Origin: Athalassotoga sp049965695
Lineage (GTDB): Bacteria; Thermotogota; Thermotogae; Mesoaciditogales; Mesoaciditogaceae
Reading direction: 5' to 3'
DNA length: 64,000 bases
Assembly (NCBI RefSeq): GCF_049965695.1
Contig: NZ_JBMFWB010000001.1
Location: 62,001-126,000, forward strand
This document shows, piece by piece, positions 8,133 to 17,235 of this stretch (within the stretch, counting starts at the first letter, position 1; every line of letters begins with the position of its first letter). The notes below the pieces were generated by a model that was not told the DNA's origin, did no database searches, and was given only the letters and a program-made list of their open reading frames with translations. The position numbers and the translations under genes were made by a program.

Positions 8133-8401
8133 TGGTGGAAAAACAAAATTTACAGGACAGATTGTTGAACTATTTGAGAAAGCGAAAGATCGAAGCCAAA
8201 GTTTACCTCGTGAATGGATTTCAGGTGAAAGGACTTGTCAGATCCTTTGATAATTACACGGTTCTCATTGAAAGCGGAAGGCAACAAAATATGGTCTACA
8301 AACATGCCATAAGCACGATAATTCCCGTTGAATATGTTGAACTGGGCGAGGCCCTTGGCAAGGAAGTTTTGGAAGAGGAGGAAAACGAAGAACAAGGTTG
8401 A
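8132..8401 (+). CDS. hfq: RNA chaperone Hfq
   Basis: The 89-aa protein starts at ATG 8132, overlapping the miaA stop by one base; an in-frame ATG twelve bases earlier is less likely. NLQDRLLN carries the proximal-face Gln8, the Sm1 region spans about residues 20-45, and Sm2 is the diagnostic YKHAIST (56-62). The tail is acidic (EEEENEEQ). Hfq forms a hexameric ring that binds U-rich sRNA ends and A-rich mRNA. It sits between miaA and hflX, its conserved neighbours. Confidence 0.97.
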   Translation: MVEKQNLQDRLLNYLRKRKIEAKVYLVNGFQVKGLVRSFDNYTVLIESGRQQNMVYKHAISTIIPVEYVELGEALGKEVLEEEENEEQG

Positions 8402-9627
8402 AAAAGGCGATATTGTTGGGTGCAACTTATTCAAAATGGCTTAACATAGAAAAAAGCCTTGGTGAACTTGCGCTGCTTTTAAAAAGCATTGACATCGATC
8501 CTGTTATGAGTTTCTGGCAAGTTTTGAGGACACCGCTTCCTTCTTATTTGGGAACCGGAAAACTGAACGAAATCGCCCGTTACATAAAAATGTACGAAGC
8601 CGATGGAGTTGTGACGGATGATGAACTTAACTCTGTTCAAAGGACAAGCCTTGAAAAAATGCTTAAAGTCGAAGTTTTAGACAGAACTCAGGTAATACTG
8701 AAAAACTTTTCAAGGAGTGCGACAACGCAGGAAGGAAAAATAGAGGTAGAACTTGCAACTTTGGAATACGCGCTTTCCCATCTTATAAAGTCTAAAGACA
8801 TGTCGCGTCTCGGCGGTGGCATAGGAACAGTTGGGCCGGGGGAATCCAAACTCGAAATGGATAGAAGGACTATAAAAAGAAAAATCTCTTTGTTAGAGAC
8901 AGAAATTGAAAAAATATCGAGAGAGAAAATGACCAAAAAGAGCAAACGAATCTCTTCAATAATACCAAAAGTATCGATAGTGGGTTATACCAATGCCGGA
9001 AAATCGATGCTTCTGAAATCGTTGAGTGGATTTGAAATCAAAAGTGAAGACAGACTTTTTACAACTTTGGATCCTATAACAAGAAAAGTGTGGATAGGAG
9101 AAAATCTTTACGCCTTGTTTTCCGACACCGTCGGTTTTATATCAAAACTTCCAACTCAACTTGTTAAGGCTTTTAAGTCAACACTTGACGAGATAAAAGA
9201 CGCCGATCTCATTTTACTCGTTATCGATGGATCTGATGATGATTTTGAAAAGAAAATGCAGGTATCGATAGACACTATATCCGAAATAGGTGTCACAGAT
9301 ATACCGATTTTAAAAGTCATAAACAAAATAGACCTTTGCGATTCGAATCGTTTATCCGCTTTGTCAAGAGAATATCCCGATACCATTTTTGTTTCGGCAC
9401 TGAAACGACTTTACCTTGATGAATTACTTTCAAAAATTCGAGATGAATTGACGAAGGACTATATTAATCTCGAAAAGGAAGTTGACGCATCTCAATGGCA
9501 GAGGATCATCGGAATGGAAGGAATAAGAATAATGAATTTTAATTCATCTGACGGGAAAGTACATGCGAAACTCAAGATCAATCCCGTTATTTTATCAAAA
9601 ATAACAGAGGTTCAAAATGTGGTTTAA
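8398..9627 (+). CDS. hflX: Ribosome-associated GTPase HflX
   Basis: The 409-aa protein has the HflX N-terminal domain with YLGTGKLNEIARYIK, a Gly-rich linker (GGGIGTVGPGESKLE) and a GTPase domain. In that domain G1 is GYTNAGKS, G3 is DTVGF and the G4-like motif is NKID. HflX splits stalled or idle ribosomes under stress. It starts with TTG 8398, overlapping the hfq stop. The C-terminal extension past the G domain is normal for the family. Confidence 0.95.
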   Translation: MKKAILLGATYSKWLNIEKSLGELALLLKSIDIDPVMSFWQVLRTPLPSYLGTGKLNEIARYIKMYEADGVVTDDELNSVQRTSLEKMLKVEVLDRTQVILKNFSRSATTQEGKIEVELATLEYALSHLIKSKDMSRLGGGIGTVGPGESKLEMDRRTIKRKISLLETEIEKISREKMTKKSKRISSIIPKVSIVGYTNAGKSMLLKSLSGFEIKSEDRLFTTLDPITRKVWIGENLYALFSDTVGFISKLPTQLVKAFKSTLDEIKDADLILLVIDGSDDDFEKKMQVSIDTISEIGVTDIPILKVINKIDLCDSNRLSALSREYPDTIFVSALKRLYLDELLSKIRDELTKDYINLEKEVDASQWQRIIGMEGIRIMNFNSSDGKVHAKLKINPVILSKITEVQNVV

Positions 9628-9934
9628 CAAAAAGCCAAAGGGCAAAGGCCCCCTGTACTTTGAAAAAGAAGGAATTTTCATGTACACGCAAAGCAAACAG
9701 GGCACTTTGTTTCGCACGATACTTAGAAAAGGATACGATTTTCAATCGAATTACGATGAAGGACCGGCCATAATTTTGGATAAAGAACTTGTCGGCCAGC
9801 GATCAGACGATCTTTTGAGCGTTCATGTTGAATTAGATGAAAATTACAATGTTATATCTTCAGAGATAAACGGAGGTAAATTCCTGACTCCGGAAGAATA
9901 TGAAGAACTTTCAAAGAAGGAGGAACCAAAGTGA
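9617..9934 (+). CDS. Small hypothetical protein between hflX and metK
   Basis: The 105-aa, lysine- and acid-rich soluble protein has no signal peptide and no cysteine. It starts at ATG 9617 inside the end of hflX (11-bp overlap) with GAGG nearby, and its stop overlaps the GTG of metK. It is therefore part of the operon and surely translated. It ends with PEEYEELSKKEEPK. I recognise no family. The beta-rich middle and charged ends give no functional clue. Confidence 0.65.
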   Translation: MWFNKKPKGKGPLYFEKEGIFMYTQSKQGTLFRTILRKGYDFQSNYDEGPAIILDKELVGQRSDDLLSVHVELDENYNVISSEINGGKFLTPEEYEELSKKEEPK

Positions 9935-11121
9935 AGAAACTTTTCACAAGCGAAAGTGTTACTGAAGGCCATCCGGACAAGATAGCAGATCAGGTTTCGG
10001 ATGCAATTTTGGATGAGGCAATAGCGCAGGATCCGGAAAGCAGAGTTGCCATTGAAACCTTTGTGGTCAGAGGAGAGGTTATGGTCGGAGGACAGATGAC
10101 GACGAAAGCGTACATAGACATTCCGTCCGTTGTGCGCAAGACCGTACTTGACATAGGATACACAAGGGCCAAATATGGCTTTGACGGTGAAACATGCGCG
10201 GTTGTAACGGCCATAGACGAACAATCACCGGATATAGCCCTTGGAGTAGATGAAGCCTTTGAAGTAAAAGAGGGAGAGAAAGTTTCAGATCCTCTTGAAA
10301 AACTCGGTGCGGGAGATCAGGGTATAATGTTTGGATATGCAAGCGATGAAACTCCTGAATATATGCCTTTGAGCATATCTCTTGCCCATAAACTTGCAAG
10401 AAGACTTTCCGAAGTTAGAAAGACAAAAACTCTTGATTTTCTAAGGCCTGACGGTAAAACTCAGGTAACAGTGGAATTCGATGATGACGGAAAACCTATT
10501 GCGGTTGATGCCGTTATAATATCCGCCCAGCACGATCCGAATGTTTCGAGAATCGACCTTGAGAATGGAATACACGAAGAGGTTATAAATAAAATAATTC
10601 CTCATGAGTATTTCACAAAAGAAACCAAGATATACATAAATCCAACGGGACGATTTGTGATAGGCGGCCCTATGGGTGATACAGGACTGACCGGCAGAAA
10701 AATAATAGTCGATACCTACGGCGGAGTTGCGCCTCACGGTGGCGGTGCTTTCAGCGGAAAAGATCCGACCAAAGTTGACAGATCGGCGTCTTACATGGCA
10801 AGGTATGTTGCAAAAAATATAGTTGCCGCCAAACTTGCCCATAAATGCCTGATTCAGGTTGCTTACGCCATCGGTGTTGCAAGACCAGTTTCGATTTTTG
10901 TTGATACTTACGGAACCGGTGTTATTCCGGACATGGAATTGACGAAGATCGTGAATCAAATTTTTGATTTTAGACCCGGTGCCATAATAAAGAATTTGAA
11001 TCTCAGAAAACCTATCTACAAACAACTTGCCGCTTACGGTCACCTTGGAAGGACAGATCTCGATCTTTCTTGGGAAAAGACGGATAAGATCCAAAATTTA
11101 AAGGCAGCGGTGAAAGTTTGA
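9931..11121 (+). CDS. metK: S-adenosylmethionine synthase
   Basis: The 396-aa protein carries all MetK signatures: SVTEGHPDKIADQVSDA at the N-terminus, GAGDQGIMFGYA, and the phosphate-binding GGGAFSGKDPTKVDRSA. It makes S-adenosylmethionine from methionine and ATP, the methyl donor for the rRNA methyltransferase encoded upstream. The start is a GTG preceded by AAGGAGG at 9918-9924 and overlapping the previous stop. No SAM riboswitch is present, as the gene is internal to the operon. Confidence 0.98.
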   Translation: MKKLFTSESVTEGHPDKIADQVSDAILDEAIAQDPESRVAIETFVVRGEVMVGGQMTTKAYIDIPSVVRKTVLDIGYTRAKYGFDGETCAVVTAIDEQSPDIALGVDEAFEVKEGEKVSDPLEKLGAGDQGIMFGYASDETPEYMPLSISLAHKLARRLSEVRKTKTLDFLRPDGKTQVTVEFDDDGKPIAVDAVIISAQHDPNVSRIDLENGIHEEVINKIIPHEYFTKETKIYINPTGRFVIGGPMGDTGLTGRKIIVDTYGGVAPHGGGAFSGKDPTKVDRSASYMARYVAKNIVAAKLAHKCLIQVAYAIGVARPVSIFVDTYGTGVIPDMELTKIVNQIFDFRPGAIIKNLNLRKPIYKQLAAYGHLGRTDLDLSWEKTDKIQNLKAAVKV

Positions 11122-12957
11122 ATGGAAGAATATGATGTAGTCGTAATAGGTGCAGGACACGCAGGGGTTGAAGCAGCCCTTGCAACCGCAAAGCAGGGTT
11201 TTAGAACCCTGCTTTTGGGTATAAATCTTGATAACGTTGCATGGACACCATGTAATCCTGCGGTTGGAGGACCAGCAAAAGGAATAATCGCAAGAGAAGT
11301 CGATGCACTGGGCGGCGCGATGGCAAAGATAACAGATGAGGCCATGATAAACATAAGAGTGTTAAACACCTCGAAAGGACTTGCGGTTCAAGCGCTAAGG
11401 GCTCAGGTGGACAAATATCTTTACTCAAAAACGGCAAAACAAATTCTCATGGAACAGAAAAATTTAACTTTACGCCAGGGAGTGGCGACTGATCTGATCG
11501 TCGAGGAAGGAAAGGTCGCCGGTGTCGGCACATCCCTTGGCATTTTGTACAAATGCAAAGTTGCGATAGTCACCACTGGCACATTTCTTGGCGGGAAAAT
11601 TTTCATAGGGCCAAACTCAATGCCGGCAGGTCGCCTTGGAGAACCTCCCGCAGAAGGTTTAACTGAGAGTCTCAGAAAATACGGTATAAATATGAAAAGG
11701 TTTAAAACCGGTACGCCACCGAGAGTTTTAAAATCATCGATTGATTTTTCAAACCTTGAAAAGCAAGAAACGGCAGACGAACCGCTGGCATTTTCATACT
11801 CAGATGATCCAAAAATTTTACCCAAAAATTATCCTTGTTTCATAACAAGAACAAGCACCGTAACCCATGACATAATAAGAGAAAATCTTCATTTCTCTCC
11901 AATGTACGGAGATGTCAAACTCATCCATTCGGTCGGACCACGTTATTGTCCTTCAATAGAGGATAAGGTCGTGAAATTTCCAAATAGAGATTCCCATCAA
12001 CTTTTCGTCGAGCCGGAAGGAATAGATTCAATGGAATATTACATAAACGGCTTTAGCACATCCCTACCTTACGATGCTCAGGTAAGAATGCTTCACACGC
12101 TTCCGGGCTTTGATCATGCGGTGATAATAAGACCTGCTTATGCAGTTGAATACGATTACGCGGATCCGACACAACTTTATCCAACCCTCGAATCCAAAAT
12201 GGTTGAAAATCTTTACTTCGCAGGGCAGGTTAACGGCACAAGCGGTTACGAAGAGGCCGCAGGACAGGGCATAATGGCCGGATTGAATGCCGGATTGAAG
12301 TTAAAAGGAGAAGATCAGATTGTGCTTGGACGTCACGAGGCTTACACCGGCGTTATGATAGACGATCTTGTCTTCAAAGGTGTAGACGAACCTTACAGGA
12401 TGCTTACCTCAAGGGCTGAGTACAGGTTGCTTTTAAGAGACGACAACGCACACTTGAGACTTACGAAGTACGGTTACAGTGGTGGCATAGTTGACAAAGA
12501 TTTCTACGAAAGAGTTCTGAAAATCGAAAAAGGTGTAAATGAGACGATTGAAAGATTTAAAACGGTTAAAATCAAAATATCAAAGGATTTCAAAAATTTG
12601 GACATTCAAAAAACGCTTTCGCTTTTCGAACTTTTGAAAATTCCGGGTGTATCTTACTCGGACATAGTCGAATTCGATCCCCAACCAATTACCGATGCAG
12701 AATTGATAAAAGAAGTTGAAATAGAAGTTCACTACGGTGGATATATATCTAAAGAAATTCAGGAAGCACAAAAACTTTCAAAATTGGATAAGATAAGAAT
12801 ACCTCCAGATTTTGACTTTTCAAAAGTTGTTGGAATTTCAACAGAATCAAAACAAAAACTCATCAAAATGAAACCCATGACACTCGGCCAGGCTGCAAGA
12901 ATTCAGGGAGTTACTCCAAGCGATTTATTTCTTCTGAGTTCAAAGATAAAGGGTTAA
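11122..12957 (+). CDS. mnmG: tRNA uridine-5-carboxymethylaminomethyl modification enzyme MnmG
   Basis: The 611-aa FAD protein starts immediately after the metK stop. The dinucleotide-binding motif is VVIGAGHAGVEAA (residues 7-19). The conserved NPAVGGPAKG, GRLGEPPAEG and a C-terminal helical domain identify MnmG (GidA). With MnmE it modifies U34 of tRNAs. Length is slightly below the usual 620-650, and the C-terminus looks intact (LGQAARIQGVTPSDL). It is the last gene of the translation and RNA run; no clear terminator hairpin follows in the 70 bp before the next promoter. Confidence 0.97.
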   Translation: MEEYDVVVIGAGHAGVEAALATAKQGFRTLLLGINLDNVAWTPCNPAVGGPAKGIIAREVDALGGAMAKITDEAMINIRVLNTSKGLAVQALRAQVDKYLYSKTAKQILMEQKNLTLRQGVATDLIVEEGKVAGVGTSLGILYKCKVAIVTTGTFLGGKIFIGPNSMPAGRLGEPPAEGLTESLRKYGINMKRFKTGTPPRVLKSSIDFSNLEKQETADEPLAFSYSDDPKILPKNYPCFITRTSTVTHDIIRENLHFSPMYGDVKLIHSVGPRYCPSIEDKVVKFPNRDSHQLFVEPEGIDSMEYYINGFSTSLPYDAQVRMLHTLPGFDHAVIIRPAYAVEYDYADPTQLYPTLESKMVENLYFAGQVNGTSGYEEAAGQGIMAGLNAGLKLKGEDQIVLGRHEAYTGVMIDDLVFKGVDEPYRMLTSRAEYRLLLRDDNAHLRLTKYGYSGGIVDKDFYERVLKIEKGVNETIERFKTVKIKISKDFKNLDIQKTLSLFELLKIPGVSYSDIVEFDPQPITDAELIKEVEIEVHYGGYISKEIQEAQKLSKLDKIRIPPDFDFSKVVGISTESKQKLIKMKPMTLGQAARIQGVTPSDLFLLSSKIKG

Positions 12958-13027
12958 TCTGTAATCGCATCATCCACACATTACGTTTTAATGAATAAAT
13001 TTTCCAATTTGTTTTCATAAATCTTAA

Positions 13028-13075
13028 TTGACATCTTGCTTTAAGATGAAGTATAATTTTCATATCTTGATGAAA
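13028..13075 (+). promoter_or_regulatory. Promoter with two inverted repeats before the lipoprotein/protease unit
   Basis: The -35 TTGACA is at 13028-13033 and the -10 TATAAT at 13052-13057, with an 18-bp spacer. Inside the spacer lies CATCTT-gcttt-AAGATG (13032-13048). Just downstream of the -10 is TTTCAT-atcttg-ATGAAA (13058-13075). Both are perfect 6-bp-arm inverted repeats placed where a repressor or activator dimer could act. Confidence 0.75.
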
Positions 13076-13088
13076 GGGGATGAAGTAA

Positions 13089-14696
13089 TTGAAACTAAGG
13101 GGTAAAATAATTTTACTCTCTCTTTCTGTACTTGTGATAGCCATTGTCTTGAGTGGATGTTTTCTCATGCCTCCAACCGTTAAGTTCACCGCTCCAACAT
13201 CGCTCAACAACTCGGCCTATCCGGTTAATTCTCCCATAACCTTTGCATGGTCAGGCGAAAGTGGACTTACGTACACGTTAACTTTGTCCGCCTCTGGTGT
13301 TGGTCCAATAACGTTGCTGTCCAATTCAAATCTAACCACTTATCAAACATCGATAGCGACCCCTGGTGTTTACACGGCCCAAATCGTGGGTAAAACAGGT
13401 TTAGGTGGAACCGGCAAGGATACCACAACCTTCAACGTTACATCTTTGAAAGTCACGAATGCCGCTACAGTTTACGCTACAGACAATGTCTCTGTATCGT
13501 GGAAATCTCTTGACAACAAACCCCACACGTATCTTTACTCTATAACAAACGGTGCAACGTGGATCTCAACGACACAGACAACTGCCACCTTTACAGGATT
13601 GTCAGATGGAAATTACACCTTCATGGTACAACTTGCCAATGCTCACGTACCTCCGACCGTTTACAATTTTGAAATTTTGACCGCAGGGCCAACGATAGGA
13701 ATAGCCGTTTCCGACAGAACCGAAGGTGGCTTTTACGGAATAGGCTCTCATCCTCAGGGTAGATATGCAGAAATAAGTTGGGCTTCCGATCAAAAATTGG
13801 GTGCTTTACTTGTGAGATTTTACCTTTACGGGCCTTTGGGGACGGGTATAAGATACAGACTCAACATATCGCCGACCGGCCAGTGGGTTGTGCTTCCGGC
13901 AACATCGACGGCCCAGCAATGGTATTTGATTCCTCATCCGAACACGAATACCGACATGATAGTTTCGGCAACAGGTCCTGGCAGTTTGCAGGTCTACGAT
14001 ATGAGTGGAAATGCTTACAACGTACCTGCGTTCCAGTTAGGCCAAACCTATGCGATAGGTATGTTACCTATAAACTGGCTTGGAACACAAGGGTCTTTTT
14101 CAATAGCCCCATTTGTGCTCAGCGAAAGATACGGACTTTCGAATATGCCACAGATGTACGTGGGATACAACACAACTTCAGTTGCAACAGGCGGGTCTTT
14201 TGTTGCATCTGTTTACGATCCGAATTTAACAGCGTATGCATCCGGTACTCATGAAATAGTCAACGATAACGTCGATCATACCGACATCACGACGAACAAC
14301 GGTTTGATGTACATGCAGTTCTCCGTTCAACTTGCTACGGGTCTTCAACTTGATAACGTTACATTCCCGGACATGATGGCAGGCAAAGTTAACCTGTCGA
14401 CGTACAAATACGACGCAAATAGTGGAATTTTGACGGTTTACAGAGGATTCGTAAATCCAGTCCCAGATGCTGTGACTGCAACATCTGCAACTGACGTAGC
14501 CGTCCAGATTCAGTGCACGGTGCCTGCAACTTACAGCGGATCTTACGCGTATGCCAGTATAATATATGAAGGCTACTTTGGTTACGAAGGATACAGTAAT
14601 CTCAATCCCGTTTTCAAAGACAACTCTTTGAGAAACATAGACGGTGTTGTGATTTTGAGATCCGTGCCCGTAGTTTCCGTTAGCAGTGCACAGTAA
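13089..14696 (+). CDS. Surface lipoprotein with Ig/FnIII-like repeats and a possible cohesin-like C-terminal domain
   Basis: The 535-aa protein has a type II signal peptide with lipobox LSGC (Cys24). Residues about 30-110 and 115-195 look like two Ig or fibronectin type III-like beta domains (each with PxxV...W..L...YxYxIxxG). The middle region is unassigned. Residues about 370-520 hold a beta-rich segment with YMQFSVQLATGL, DANSGILTVYRG and later VAVQIQCTVPATYSG. Its spacing resembles cohesin modules; this is inference. The next gene, 14 bp on, is a protease with a dockerin-like tail. It starts with TTG 13089 after GGGG. Confidence 0.65.
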   Translation: MKLRGKIILLSLSVLVIAIVLSGCFLMPPTVKFTAPTSLNNSAYPVNSPITFAWSGESGLTYTLTLSASGVGPITLLSNSNLTTYQTSIATPGVYTAQIVGKTGLGGTGKDTTTFNVTSLKVTNAATVYATDNVSVSWKSLDNKPHTYLYSITNGATWISTTQTTATFTGLSDGNYTFMVQLANAHVPPTVYNFEILTAGPTIGIAVSDRTEGGFYGIGSHPQGRYAEISWASDQKLGALLVRFYLYGPLGTGIRYRLNISPTGQWVVLPATSTAQQWYLIPHPNTNTDMIVSATGPGSLQVYDMSGNAYNVPAFQLGQTYAIGMLPINWLGTQGSFSIAPFVLSERYGLSNMPQMYVGYNTTSVATGGSFVASVYDPNLTAYASGTHEIVNDNVDHTDITTNNGLMYMQFSVQLATGLQLDNVTFPDMMAGKVNLSTYKYDANSGILTVYRGFVNPVPDAVTATSATDVAVQIQCTVPATYSGSYAYASIIYEGYFGYEGYSNLNPVFKDNSLRNIDGVVILRSVPVVSVSSAQ

Positions 14697-14710
14697 ACGG
14701 GGTGATTGAT

Positions 14711-16093
14711 ATGAAAAAGATTACGTTTATCTTGATCGCTTTGGTTTTAGTATCGGCCTTTGCGTTTGGAGTTTCTTTAGGTGCGCAGACGGTTATGAGT
14801 ACAGCCACCGTTGAAGCGATAAACGCCCAAAATGCCCAAGTTGGCCTTCCATGGATAGCCGGACTTAACGGATTTAACGGAAAGACAATAGGACAATTGG
14901 CTGTCATGAACGGATGGAGGCCTTTGCCAAAGGATTTTGTTTCCGCATTTCTTACCAGAAAGTTAACGACAACAGATGACATGCTTATGGGATCTTACAC
15001 GATGTTCAATCCATTGACGATGAATGGATCGAACCTTCCGACCGCTTACGATCTCAGCAACCAATTCGTGCAATATCCCGGTATTTCTTACGTTACACCT
15101 GTCAAAGATCAGGGATATCATGGCACATGCTGGGCTTTTTCTACAACGGAAACCTTTGAAACGGCCCTTGCCATGCAAGGCGTCGTATCTCCATCGGCCA
15201 TACCTGTCTTATCGACACAATTCGCCGCATATCATGACGTCGATTGGAACCTTTTAAGTGCGGCAAATGGATGGGTAGTTCAGGATTCTAATTACGATGC
15301 GGGCGGAAGTCAGTATTTTGCGATGTACAACGCTGTAAGGTACGGAATGCCTCCTGCCACTGATTTCCCGACGATATCTTACGAGAATTCTCCGTGGATA
15401 GAATGGGATCCTCAAAATTCGAACTGGCAAAAAGATTTGATTTATTCGCAGGGTACACTTTTACTGCTCAGCGCTCCCGAAGAGGCTTACTACTACAACG
15501 TGAGTTACGATCAATACATAGATGCGATAAAGACGATGATAATGAAGTACGGATCCGTCAGTGTCTCTTTCGCAGTGCCGGCGGACTTTTTTGGTTACGC
15601 GGGTGGTGTCTATGTTCCTGTAAATCCAGGAACTCCTTCTAATCCTTACGAAGGTGGCCATGCCGTTCAGATAGTCGGATGGATAGACAATTATGTTGCT
15701 TCCAATGGCCAGACTTACAACGTATGGATAGTTAGAAATTCATGGGGCACCAGTTGGGGCATGAATGGATACTGGCTGCAGCCGTGGGTAACGCCTCAGG
15801 AATATGCCTCAGGAAATGTGCCGGCATGGAAATTCGAATCTTACGGTAACTGGTTCTTCGTTCCGATCTTCAAAACGGTCAACGCCGCTTATTCTCAGGC
15901 CGATTTCAACAACGATGGATACGTCAACATGACAGACTGGAACCTGCTCGTAGGTGCCATGCAGCAGACAAATCCGTCTTCTGAAACTATATCCAAATAC
16001 GATATAGGTGTGCCAAAGACCGGAAAGATAGGCGGAGGATCTTTGGAACAATTCATGTACTTGTGGAATCTCGCAACCCAGAGCGGACACTAA
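14711..16093 (+). CDS. Secreted papain-like (C1A) cysteine protease with dockerin-like C-terminus
   Basis: The 460-aa protein begins at ATG 14711 (GGGGTG upstream), with a Sec signal peptide ending near residue 22-26. The complete papain active site is present: Gln134 and Cys140 in DQGYHGTCWAFS, His317 in GGHAVQIVGW, and Asn343 in RNSWGTSWG. Between signal and catalytic domain lies a possible propeptide of about 85 residues. The C-terminus (398-460) starts with a calcium-loop-like D-F-N-N-D-G-Y-V-N-M-T-D and has a degenerate second repeat (YDIGVPKTGKIGGGSLEQF), as in type I dockerins. It likely degrades protein outside the cell, possibly docked on the lipoprotein encoded just upstream. Confidence 0.88.
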   Translation: MKKITFILIALVLVSAFAFGVSLGAQTVMSTATVEAINAQNAQVGLPWIAGLNGFNGKTIGQLAVMNGWRPLPKDFVSAFLTRKLTTTDDMLMGSYTMFNPLTMNGSNLPTAYDLSNQFVQYPGISYVTPVKDQGYHGTCWAFSTTETFETALAMQGVVSPSAIPVLSTQFAAYHDVDWNLLSAANGWVVQDSNYDAGGSQYFAMYNAVRYGMPPATDFPTISYENSPWIEWDPQNSNWQKDLIYSQGTLLLLSAPEEAYYYNVSYDQYIDAIKTMIMKYGSVSVSFAVPADFFGYAGGVYVPVNPGTPSNPYEGGHAVQIVGWIDNYVASNGQTYNVWIVRNSWGTSWGMNGYWLQPWVTPQEYASGNVPAWKFESYGNWFFVPIFKTVNAAYSQADFNNDGYVNMTDWNLLVGAMQQTNPSSETISKYDIGVPKTGKIGGGSLEQFMYLWNLATQSGH

Positions 16094-16107
16094 AAGTTAA
16101 CAAAACA

Positions 16108-16140
16108 ATAAAGGGCGCTAAATGCGCCCTTTATCATTTT
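16108..16140 (+). terminator. Rho-independent terminator after the protease gene
   Basis: The stem AAAGGGCGC (16110-16118), loop TAAAT and GCGCCCTTT (16124-16132) form a perfect 9-bp hairpin followed by a T-rich run (ATCATTTT). It ends the lipoprotein/protease unit. Confidence 0.85.
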
Positions 16141-16151
16141 AACTGACTTTA

Positions 16152-16160
16152 TGGTAAAAT
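16152..16160 (+). promoter_or_regulatory. Possible extended -10 for the CoA-dehydratase-type operon
   Basis: TGGTAAAAT (TG, one base, TAAAAT at 16155-16160) lies 32 bp ahead of the TTG at 16192, directly after the upstream terminator. There is no strong -35. Confidence 0.4.
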
Positions 16161-16191
16161 ATTCTGTGTTTGTGAATAGAGGTGGTAGAGA

Positions 16192-17235
16192 TTGAAAATA
16201 GGAATTCCAAGAGCGTTATATTTTTACGTGTATTATCCAATGTGGTACGGATTTTTTTCATCGCTTGGCCATGAGATAAAGTTGTCAGTCCCGACGAACA
16301 AGGAGATCATAAATTTAGGTGTTTCTCATTCCGTTGATGATATATGCATTTCTGTTAAAGTTTTTCATGGTCACGTTAAATATCTGCTCGATAAAAAGGA
16401 TGTGGACTTTGTTTTCGTTCCAAGGATTGCGAGCGAGGAGAAATACAAGTACACATGTCCAAAACTGGCCGCTCTTCCCGATCTTATGAGAAGCGCTTTT
16501 GTGAGGGATGCAAGTAGAATTTTAACGGCAACTTTCTACACAAGGCAGGGAGAAAAACCGATCATGGAAGGATTTGAAGATATAGGAAAACAACTCGGAG
16601 ATTCGGACGAAAAGATAAAAATGGCCGTTAAGATGGGTATAAAGTACCAAAAACTTGCCGTTAAATCTTTAAGATCAGGTCATACTTTTCTTGATGTTGT
16701 AAAAAACATACGTGATCTCGATTCATTGATAAAGAAGCCGGTTCAAAAACAACCTTACACAGTGGCACTTGCTGGATTTCCATACGATGTTTATGACACT
16801 TTTACCAACGGAGATGTCATATCCAAACTCGAAGATTCCGGAGTCGGCATAGTCACAACTGACATGTTAGATCCAAAAGTTTACAAGCATTACTCCAAAT
16901 ACATGATAAAAGACCTTTTCTGGTATCAGGCAAACGCGGCGGCAAAAGGTGGGATGTACTACATAGATGCACCTGATATCGATGGCGTTATAAGCATATC
17001 ATCTTTTAATTGCGGCATAAGTTCTATATACCAAAAATTGCTTGATCTTTACTCCAAAGAGATGGGAAAGCCTGTTATGCATATAATAGTGGATGAACAA
17101 ACGGGAGACGCAGGTCTTGCAACGAGAATAGAAGCATTCATCGATCTCATACGCGTGAAAAGAGGTGATGGTCTTGTCGCACAAACGAATAACTTACACG
17201 GTACCGAGGATGGGGTACACGTACGCAGCCTTTGA
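16192..17235 (+). CDS. 2-hydroxyacyl-CoA dehydratase-type Fe-S protein (DUF2229/COG3580-like)
   Basis: The 347-aa protein begins MKIGIPRALYFYVYYPMWYG, the typical opening of DUF2229/COG3580 proteins. Conserved cysteines in DDICISVKVFHGH, KYTCPKLAALPD and SSFNCGIS are candidate [4Fe-4S] ligands. It belongs with proteins that receive low-potential electrons from a BcrAD/HgdC-type activase, and the activase gene lies two genes downstream. The substrate is unknown; many such proteins are not true CoA dehydratases. It starts with TTG 16192 after AGAGGTGG. It overlaps the next ORF by about 60 bp. Confidence 0.75.
   Translation: MKIGIPRALYFYVYYPMWYGFFSSLGHEIKLSVPTNKEIINLGVSHSVDDICISVKVFHGHVKYLLDKKDVDFVFVPRIASEEKYKYTCPKLAALPDLMRSAFVRDASRILTATFYTRQGEKPIMEGFEDIGKQLGDSDEKIKMAVKMGIKYQKLAVKSLRSGHTFLDVVKNIRDLDSLIKKPVQKQPYTVALAGFPYDVYDTFTNGDVISKLEDSGVGIVTTDMLDPKVYKHYSKYMIKDLFWYQANAAAKGGMYYIDAPDIDGVISISSFNCGISSIYQKLLDLYSKEMGKPVMHIIVDEQTGDAGLATRIEAFIDLIRVKRGDGLVAQTNNLHGTEDGVHVRSL

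Noticed and set aside
9617..9934. SAM riboswitch ahead of metK
   Set aside because: metK is internal to an operon and overlaps the preceding gene; there is no leader.
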